Positions 17,037 to 22,663 of a stretch of DNA of 22,663 bases are shown here, one piece after another (within the stretch, counting starts at the first letter, position 1; every line of letters starts with the position of its first letter). The notes beneath the pieces were generated by a model that saw only the letters and a program-made list of their open reading frames with translations, was not told where the DNA came from and searched no databases. Source of the DNA: Stephanodiscus triporus (Eukaryota; Bacillariophyta; Thalassiosirophyceae; Thalassiosirales; Thalassiosiraceae); NCBI GenBank assembly GCA_036939755.1, contig JALLAZ010000736.1:1-22663 (forward strand). The letters are read 5' to 3'. The position numbers and the translations under genes are program-made.

Positions 17037-18323
17037 ATGACGGCCGCCACAAGCAATGCACAACAAAGTTTCTGCATCCACCGCGATCTCCTTCCTTTCC
17101 AACTCCACCAATCCCTCCGCAACCTCTTTGACCAATCCACCAACCCCACCTCCAAAATCCTACAATGCTTCCACCTACTCCTCCCGCCGATTGCGCATAT
17201 TGTATGCGCCCCCTCCACACCAACCCACGAACGCATCGAACATTTCCTTACTACTGTCTCCGAAAAAAGCGCACGCTCCCGCATAAAAACACACTGCAGC
17301 ACTTACCTCTGGACGGAACTACACCACGAATTCTACAACACCACCCTCAACCACCTCCATCTCTTACCAAGTATTCTCTCCCCCCAAACATCATACCCCC
17401 TCATCTCCCTCTGCTGCAGCCTACCACAAAACCGACTACCTCCCTGGATGTTCCTCCCAGTCCTCAAACGCAAGCTCCGCCTCCCCTTAATCGACGCAAC
17501 CGACAAACCCTTCTGCCCATGTGGACAACGCAATGACCCTTTTGGTGATCACATCTTCCACTGTCGACGCATCAACAAGATTGCCGCCCACAATTTCACT
17601 GGCGACGGATTTGCGGCCACCCTTGGCCCCCTCCTCACCACCGCCGGATACTTCCTCCCGAATTCTTCCGTTGACATTGAACCACAACTCCTCCTCCCTT
17701 CTGACCCACACGCACGACCATTTGACCTCTCCTTCAATCCAGACCCATGTTCACCACCCCTCATCAACCACGCATGCCCTTACACCACCGTTGGCTTCGA
17801 TGTCACCATCACCAGTCCCCCACCATACCCTTCCTTCAACCCTACCTCTCACGATGTTACAACAATATTAACGGCCAATGCCAATTCACATCTACAGAAA
17901 TATGAGAAAAAGAAGCTCGGACGTGACAACAAAACCGACCAAACGACAGGCACCATGACTATCGGCGACACTGTCATCGGTGACCTACACAACCGCAACA
18001 TGGTCCTCATCCCCCTCACTCTTGACCCACATGGGCGCTTCGGCCCGCTCCTACAAACCTTCCTCTTTGACACCAACCCCACAACCTTGATATCATTCGC
18101 ACCTACTAAACCCAACGCAACCTTGATGTACTCCAAGATCACCACATTCCCAAGCCCGAAAGGTGTCCTCAAACTCGCTGACCACAATTGGACCCTCGCC
18201 AGAACACACGCGCCTTCTACAGCCACTCATACTCTGCCCCCACCCCCACCATTCACACCCTCCAACAATTCGGACTCACCATCATCAAAGCCTATGCAAT
18301 TCATTTTGCTACGCACGGCGTAG
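17037..18323 (+). CDS. Retroelement C-terminal domain, 428-codon open frame (fragment)
   Basis: This is the longest intact piece of the element, continuous in frame with the RT C-terminal part once the TAA at 16926 is ignored (LISQLGLASGGLGLLCPRTH precedes it). It contains the Cys/His motif CPCGQRNDPFGDHIFHC (about 17515-17565). This is followed by DIEPQLLL, RPFDLSF and VGFDVTITSPP, which look like the acidic strands of a restriction-like (PD-(D/E)XK) endonuclease, and a later KKLGRDNKTD lysine-rich stretch. RLE-bearing retroelements place a zinc motif and nuclease after the RT in this order, but the catalytic assignment is inferred. A frameshift near 18210 moves the ancestral frame to FYSHSYSAPTPTIHTLQQFGL, ending at 18391. 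It is probably not expressed as a gene of its own. Confidence 0.6.
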   Translation: MTAATSNAQQSFCIHRDLLPFQLHQSLRNLFDQSTNPTSKILQCFHLLLPPIAHIVCAPSTPTHERIEHFLTTVSEKSARSRIKTHCSTYLWTELHHEFYNTTLNHLHLLPSILSPQTSYPLISLCCSLPQNRLPPWMFLPVLKRKLRLPLIDATDKPFCPCGQRNDPFGDHIFHCRRINKIAAHNFTGDGFAATLGPLLTTAGYFLPNSSVDIEPQLLLPSDPHARPFDLSFNPDPCSPPLINHACPYTTVGFDVTITSPPPYPSFNPTSHDVTTILTANANSHLQKYEKKKLGRDNKTDQTTGTMTIGDTVIGDLHNRNMVLIPLTLDPHGRFGPLLQTFLFDTNPTTLISFAPTKPNATLMYSKITTFPSPKGVLKLADHNWTLARTHAPSTATHTLPPPPPFTPSNNSDSPSSKPMQFILLRTA

Positions 18324-18405
18324 ATTCATTGACCACCCTGCTCTCCCCCCTACTCCCAACCCCACAGTTCCTCTCATTAATGGTCTATTGATAGGAACCT
18401 AAACC

Positions 18406-18408
<3 letters not shown>

Positions 18409-18442
<34 letters not shown>
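18409..18442. repeat. (AT)17 microsatellite at the retroelement 3' end
   Basis: Seventeen AT units directly follow two CCTAAA units (18397-18408). The tract lies between the last recognisable element codons and unrelated DNA, so it probably belongs to, or grew from, the element's 3' tail. Confidence 0.85.
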
Positions 18443-18445
<3 letters not shown>

Positions 18446-18578
18446 AAACAGGTCTGCCACTTAGATTTTTGTTTCAAATCCAAAATTGACGGAGCTATCT
18501 TCAGTCAACATTGTGTCTTGTTTGGGCCTCAACCAGGAAACCTGACCGATTTGCCACATGTAGAATTAGTACTAGACT

Positions 18579-18637
18579 CTACGTAGGGACCTATTAATAA
18601 TACTCTACGTAGAGTTTGTACAGGGGTCTACGTAGAC
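18579..18637. promoter_or_regulatory. Three CTACGTAG palindromes upstream of the PPPDE gene
   Basis: CTACGTAG occurs at 18579-18586, 18605-18612 (centre of a perfect 14-bp palindrome, 18602-18615) and 18628-18635 (centre of a 12-bp palindrome, 18626-18637). They lie 60-117 nt before the ATG at 18696. TACGTA is the A-box form of the ACGT core bound by many bZIP factors. Regulation is inferred. Confidence 0.5.
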
Positions 18638-18695
18638 ACCTAGTCCGCAGAATTCGATCGGTTCTGCTGTGAGATATCGAGCCCACCAAATAAAC

Positions 18696-19959
18696 ATGTC
18701 GTTCGGGGGGCGTGGTTATGATGGAGGGCGAACTCGCATGGTGATTGCTTTGTTGACATTTGAGACCTTTTCATTAATTTATTTACACCGCATTCGCTCG
18801 TTGTGACTTTTTTTCTGGGCGACTTTTTTTTTCCCCAGGGAACAAAGGTATGCGATTACGCGGTGGATTATCGCAACGTCCAATTCATCTTTCCAAAATG
18901 CTAACAAATTGACAATTTTCTTTTCTTATCCAGGTTATTCTGAATGTGTAAGTTGAAAGTTGGACTGCAAACAAATGGTGTCAAGTGTCAACAATATCTC
19001 GTTGAATACTTACCAGTGCATTCTTTCCGATCTGCACTGATAAATTATCACAATCGTTAGTTATGATCTTTCTTCGGTCAATGATTGTTTGTACAGGTAA
19101 GGGGGGGGGGGGGTGATTGTGGTATGTTGTTCCCTTGTCAAACGAATCTGATCTATTCTCTCACCATTGCTGTACAAAGTATTGGCATGGGCCTCCACCA
19201 CAGTGGTGTCGAGATATTAGGGAGAGAGTACTCTTTTGCGAGTGGGGGTGGTATTTTTGATTCTTCTCCCAAGGATGCACCAGGAGCTAAGTTTCGAGAG
19301 TCCATTGAATTGGGAGCGTTCGATGGCGGATCGTCGGAGTTGCAATCGGCTATATCTGGTGAGACGATTTCATTCTAATCTTCGCACCTAATGGTTTATC
19401 GGCAATTTATCGGTATTGGACGAATTATCTTGTCACATCAATACTCAATCATTAACATGCACCTTGGCAATGCCCAGATCTGAGAGGTGATTTCGGTCCT
19501 GATCGATACAATCTAATCCGACGAAATTGCAATCACTTTGCAAATGCCTTAGTGTGGCGACTCCTTGGGCGAGCTATTCCGGGTCATGTGAATAGACTCG
19601 CCGACTTCGGGGTATGCTGTTCTTGTTTACTTCCCAAAAAATTGTTGGAAGAGGCACCTGTTGGCCCAAATGCCGGAGGCGAATCTGGCTCTTCTGGGTT
19701 CCAAGTATTCGGGCGGCCTGGTAGAGACAAAAAGGAAGATGGTTCAGGATCGTCCACTAAGGCAGCATTCACAGGATCAGGAACAGTACTAGGGTCGCGA
19801 AATTCGGAAGAAAGGCGCAGCGGTATTCCCTTATTGGGGTCATGGGTAGGCAGTAATGCCGGCGCAAAAGGAGAGGACTCCTTGACGGACAGGAGGGAAA
19901 AGGCTCGGATGGCAGCGCTTGCGAGAATAAATGCGCAAGGTGAATCAGAGAGTGAATAA
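18696..19959 (+). CDS. PPPDE-domain (DeSI-like) isopeptidase, six exons including two microexons
   Basis: PPPDE proteins are cysteine isopeptidases that remove SUMO or ubiquitin, with a His/Cys catalytic pair. Reconstructed exons are 18696-18740, 18839-18847 (9 nt), 18934-18947 (14 nt), 19061-19096, 19180-19358 and 19478-19959; all five introns (83-119 nt) are GT-AG and all phases match. The protein is 254 residues: a Gly/Arg-rich leader, GTKVILNVYDLSSVND, then SIGMGLHHSGVEILGREYSFASGGGIF with catalytic His42, and DRYNLIRRNCNHFANAL with catalytic Cys112. The domain ends RAIPGHVNRLADFG near residue 136, followed by CCSCLLPKKLL and a Ser/Gly/Lys-rich tail ending ESESE. Exons 2-4 together restore the conserved VILNVYDL start of the domain, which supports the small exons strongly. 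It lies just downstream of the retroelement and faces ZEP tail to tail. Confidence 0.9.
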
Positions 19960-20480
19960 TGATGTCATAATCAGTTTTGTTACTCACGTATATTTCCTCC
20001 CGGATGGATTGTCTGTTTAGGCCAGCAGTAAATATGCGTGGACGTATGAAAGCGATAATTCTAGTAGCATCATCTCGTGGTCGATAACTGTACTTAGAGA
20101 AGTTGTTTTGTAGCACTATCTCTGGGGTATGGCTCCTTGAAAACTAATGCACTTAGCAACGAGATTTTTTGTCCTTATTGTCACACTGAATCGTGGTTGA
20201 ATGAAAACACGAAAAGTGAAAACTGCTCAGACATAATCGCACTGGAGTTGAGTGTGGGTGGGGGACTGTAGGAGGATAGTAAAGGAAAATAGAGGGCGGT
20301 CTCTCGCTATTCTTCATCCCCACATCAGCCTCCAAACAAGTTGTTCTAGATTTAGTTACATTGCTACGTCAACCCACGTAACAAGTTGAAATAGTTAGGT
20401 TAGCAAGTCGCAAATGCTTCAATTCAAGGATGAAAGATAATACCTTGAGTTGTATTTTTGTCCCATGCTGCAATGGGATC
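19960..20480. other. Convergent intergenic region PPPDE/ZEP
   Basis: The 521-bp AT-rich region carries both 3' UTRs. The minus-strand open frames inside it (for example 19769-20116) show no family features. No RNA gene, repeat or element was recognised. Confidence 0.5.
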
Positions 20481-22262
20481 TCATTTCCTTTTAGCGGCCA
20501 AAACAGTTTCAGGTTGCTCTGCTATTTTGAAGAACGAAGGCGCTGCAACATATTGTCCATCTTCTGATACCCTAATGAATGCCGCCTCTGCACTGTCCTC
20601 ATGCCGTTTCCTCCACTTTGCCTCAAGCGCCGCGGGAAGGCCTCCCATGCTTCCAGTGGGGTGATACGAATACAGATAGGCGAATTGGGCAGGGAAGATG
20701 GCATATTGAAGAATAGGCTTCCAAAAGAAGGTGAGATAACTCTTCCAAGACTTGCCAAGGTCGTCGTGAGGACTCCACGGCGTATCGAATGCATTGATGA
20801 TCAAATCGCTTGCTAGCCGACTGAGGAGTTGTACAATTGTAACGCGGACAATGCGCTTTTTGTAGAAGTCCTGCAAGGCGTCCTCGAGCTTCTCGGTAGA
20901 CTTGCAGGCCTCCAACGTGTCAGAGAGTATGAAGGCATCTTCTATCGCTTGGCATCCTCCCTGGCCAAGATTTGGCATCATAGGATGGACAGCATCGCCG
21001 ATACACACGACATTGCCGTCAGCCCAGCTTCGCAACAACTCAGGCGAACGGTCGTACAAGTCGCGCTGTTCGACGCTATCAGGGGATGTTGCATCGAGGA
21101 CTGCCATGATCTCATCGCTCCATCCTTCATGCAATGATTTTATGTAATCTACAAGATTTTCTTCTGGATCTGCTTGGTCAAGGCGTTCGCTCCCCCCCCA
21201 GCCACTGGGTGCCTTCTTTGTTCCGGGTGGCAAGGCAAAGAAGGCATACCATTGAATTCGTCCGCCTCCCACATCGGAAGTTACAAAGTATCGCTTTGGC
21301 CCTATGTAGACCTTGTACCCCGTGTCAAAATAATCATCAGTCTTAAACACGGTCTCGCCTGCAAAGACGGTGTATCCACTGTATGTACATCCCTGGCGTT
21401 TCTGCCCATCGTTCGAGCTCTTCTTAATTTCCTCTCCATACATCTGAGCGCGGACGGAACTCCATATTCCATCGCTGCCAACCAAAATATCCGCATCGAC
21501 AGAAGATCCATCCTCGAGTTTAACAGTAACGCCTTTACCCTTCCCCTTCGAGATATATCCATTGACTGGGTTCCCATTTTGGATAAAGTCGGGTTTGATC
21601 TTCCTGCACTCATCTATCAATATTTCCTGTAGGTCAGGCCTGTCGATGACGCCAGTGTAGGGCAATCCAAACAGATCGGCGCACTGCTTCAACGGGAACT
21701 TGACGAACCAGTCGGCGGGAGCGTCAGGATTCCACAGGTAATCCAACGAGTCGTTAGTCATGCGGAAACTCCCGTCGGCACGTAGACCGTCCTTGATCCC
21801 GCAGGCCCTCGTTCCGGTGAAGGTGAACTTTTCCATGACGCGATCGAACAAACCCTCGTCGATCTCCCTAATTACGGATAAGGCGTTGGAAGCAAATTGG
21901 ATAGGACCCCCGAATCGGGCGAATGCCGCGGTCTTTTCGTAGACCGTGACGTCAAATCCCTTCTTGAGCATGCAGAGCGCCGTCGTGAGGCCACCCACGC
22001 CACCGCCGGCGATGGCTACCTTGAGAGGCCTTCCTGGACGTGCGGGGCGGCCCAATAGCTCGTTGTCTGATAAGCTACTTCCGACGCCATCTTCATCACT
22101 GACCGTCATTGGAATCAGAGTGGACTTCTTGTTGGAAATGGCACCTTGGAGATCCGATGCCATCGTGCGGGGTGCAATTGATGGGAGAGGATTTGGTGGG
22201 ACAAACGCCAGTGACGCCGCCGCCGTTGTTAGGGCGATGATGCACGAAAATAAGAGCTTCAT
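20481..22262 (-). CDS. ZEP: Zeaxanthin epoxidase, plastid-targeted
   Basis: This FAD monooxygenase epoxidises zeaxanthin to antheraxanthin and violaxanthin (in diatoms probably also diatoxanthin to diadinoxanthin), reversing the photoprotective de-epoxidation. It is an intronless 593-residue protein. The signal peptide MKLLFSCIIALTTAAASLAFVPP ends in ASLAFVP, a variant of the ASAFAP plastid-import motif, so the protein should act in the plastid. The FAD-binding Rossmann motif AIAGGGVGGLTTAL is at residues 84-97 with the acidic ribose-binding Glu109. The middle motif VGSDGIWSSVR is at 261-271. GDAVHPMMPNLGQGGCQAIEDA (422-443) is the family's second FAD motif, nearly identical to plant ZEP. The C-terminus (~520-593) has moderately hydrophobic stretches and no FHA domain, unlike plant ZEP. 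Which diatom ZEP paralogue this is cannot be told here. De-epoxidase genes are not adjacent within the window. Confidence 0.94.
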   Translation of the reverse strand: MKLLFSCIIALTTAAASLAFVPPNPLPSIAPRTMASDLQGAISNKKSTLIPMTVSDEDGVGSSLSDNELLGRPARPGRPLKVAIAGGGVGGLTTALCMLKKGFDVTVYEKTAAFARFGGPIQFASNALSVIREIDEGLFDRVMEKFTFTGTRACGIKDGLRADGSFRMTNDSLDYLWNPDAPADWFVKFPLKQCADLFGLPYTGVIDRPDLQEILIDECRKIKPDFIQNGNPVNGYISKGKGKGVTVKLEDGSSVDADILVGSDGIWSSVRAQMYGEEIKKSSNDGQKRQGCTYSGYTVFAGETVFKTDDYFDTGYKVYIGPKRYFVTSDVGGGRIQWYAFFALPPGTKKAPSGWGGSERLDQADPEENLVDYIKSLHEGWSDEIMAVLDATSPDSVEQRDLYDRSPELLRSWADGNVVCIGDAVHPMMPNLGQGGCQAIEDAFILSDTLEACKSTEKLEDALQDFYKKRIVRVTIVQLLSRLASDLIINAFDTPWSPHDDLGKSWKSYLTFFWKPILQYAIFPAQFAYLYSYHPTGSMGGLPAALEAKWRKRHEDSAEAAFIRVSEDGQYVAAPSFFKIAEQPETVLAAKRK

Positions 22263-22663
22263 GATAAGTCGTAATCCTATCTCTCGGCCGAGGACGAAAC
22301 TTCTTTATCTCCTTCTCTCCTTAGAGAGAGTGTTGTTCGTCGTCTTCACCCACCCGACACAAGCTGAGTTTTACAACTGTACTCTTCATAGATTCGTACG
22401 TGGAGCTCAGTCTGCGATCAGAGGGTTGTGCTGGTGGTGGTGAAGTGAGCGTAAAAGTATCTTTACGCTACAACTCTAGTGGATCAAGGACAGACGCATA
22501 ATACTGTACGTTTGACCTCCAATGGCAACTTGGTTTCGACCTCATATCTACCCACTTAGATATTGTAGGGCAGGTCGACTCACTTTCATGCTGCCACCAA
22601 CACTCTCGCGCGCAGGCCGCATTTTGATTTTTTTCTAAATAAAAAAATAATAAGCGTAGAGCT
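22263..22663. promoter_or_regulatory. 5' flank of ZEP
   Basis: The 401 bp run to the window edge with no supported gene. It contains an inverted repeat AGCGTAAA-6 nt-TTTACGCT at 22448-22469, about 190 nt upstream of the ZEP ATG, and pyrimidine-rich stretches near the start codon. The promoter is assumed from position. Confidence 0.4.

Larger units (their letters stand above)
13975..18442 (+). mobile_element. Decayed non-LTR-type retroelement (zinc fingers, reverse transcriptase, nuclease-like C-terminus)
   Basis: About 4.4 kb has strikingly C-rich, G-poor plus-strand coding sequence (codons such as CTC, CCC, ACC, TCC), unlike its neighbours. In order it holds a Ser/Pro-rich N-terminal segment with Cys/His motifs, a C2H2-type finger segment, a reverse transcriptase, and a C-terminal Cys/His motif followed by a possible nuclease fold. 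The ancestral single reading frame is broken by at least five in-frame stops (15028, 15456, 16074, 16430, 16926) and several frameshifts. No long terminal repeats were seen, and no integrase was recognised. The 3' side ends with two CCTAAA units and an (AT)17 tract. The 5' boundary is placed where C-rich coding sequence meets the sulfotransferase remnant; the 3' boundary is approximate. RT class is inferred from gene order and motifs, so a lineage name is not given. Confidence 0.8.

Noticed and set aside
14049..17302. Numerous minus-strand Gly/Val/Glu-rich frames opposite the retroelement
   Set aside because: The extreme C-richness of the plus strand removes stop codons on the minus strand; the products have no family motifs.
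13975..18442. LTR retrotransposon (Copia/Gypsy) interpretation
   Set aside because: No flanking direct repeats, protease or integrase motifs were seen, and the RT motifs and gene order fit a non-LTR element.
21946..22443. 165-codon plus-strand frame opposite the ZEP N-terminus
   Set aside because: It is antisense to the clear signal peptide and FAD-binding region of ZEP and shows no domain.

Overview
The window looks like nuclear DNA of a diatom, probably a centric one. Three predicted proteins (a methionyl-tRNA formyltransferase, a RUS-family protein and a zeaxanthin epoxidase) begin with a signal peptide followed by Phe at or near the predicted cleavage site. This is the presequence type used for plastids of red-algal secondary origin. 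The zeaxanthin epoxidase has the variant 'ASLAFVP'. Introns are short (about 80-180 nt) with GT-AG ends. The species call is an inference from protein character; no database was searched.

Layout. 1-1611 (+): phosphopantetheine adenylyltransferase (CoA synthesis), with an unresolved 5' end. 1766-4631 (-): three-exon leishmanolysin-like M8 metallopeptidase. 4722-4878 (+): tRNA-Glu(CTC) and tRNA-Gly(GCC), 13 nt apart. 5206-6498 (-): three-exon LOG/lysine-decarboxylase-like protein with a C-terminal membrane tail. 6669-8066 (+): plastid-type methionyl-tRNA formyltransferase. 8124-9961 (-): RUS/DUF647 protein, interrupted by a 72-nt duplication around a single N that looks like an unmerged contig join. 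10162-10234 (+): tRNA-Glu(TTC). 10461-11297 (-): complex I subunit NDUFS4. 11548-13075 (+): Hsp90 co-chaperone CDC37, divergent from NDUFS4. 13252-13978 (-): broken sulfotransferase. About 13975-18442 (+): decayed non-LTR-type retroelement with very C-rich coding sequence. 18696-19959 (+): PPPDE (DeSI-like) isopeptidase gene with 9-nt and 14-nt exons. 20481-22262 (-): zeaxanthin epoxidase.

Most genes are ordinary housekeeping or plastid genes in closely packed convergent or divergent pairs. LOG and MTF share 170 bp of 5' DNA, NDUFS4 and CDC37 share 250 bp, and MTF and RUS converge with 57 bp between stop codons. Together they serve CoA supply, organelle translation initiation, respiration, protein folding and the xanthophyll cycle, with no obvious operon-like theme. 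The accessory part is the retroelement, which abuts and appears to have removed the 5' end of the sulfotransferase. The first ~8.1 kb is visibly richer in GC and in CGA/GAC-type trinucleotide runs than the rest; the change falls at the MTF/RUS boundary.

I found no CRISPR array, prophage or defence island. The least ordinary items are the microexon-bearing PPPDE gene, the tail-anchored LOG protein, and the C-terminal zinc-motif plus nuclease-like region of the retroelement.
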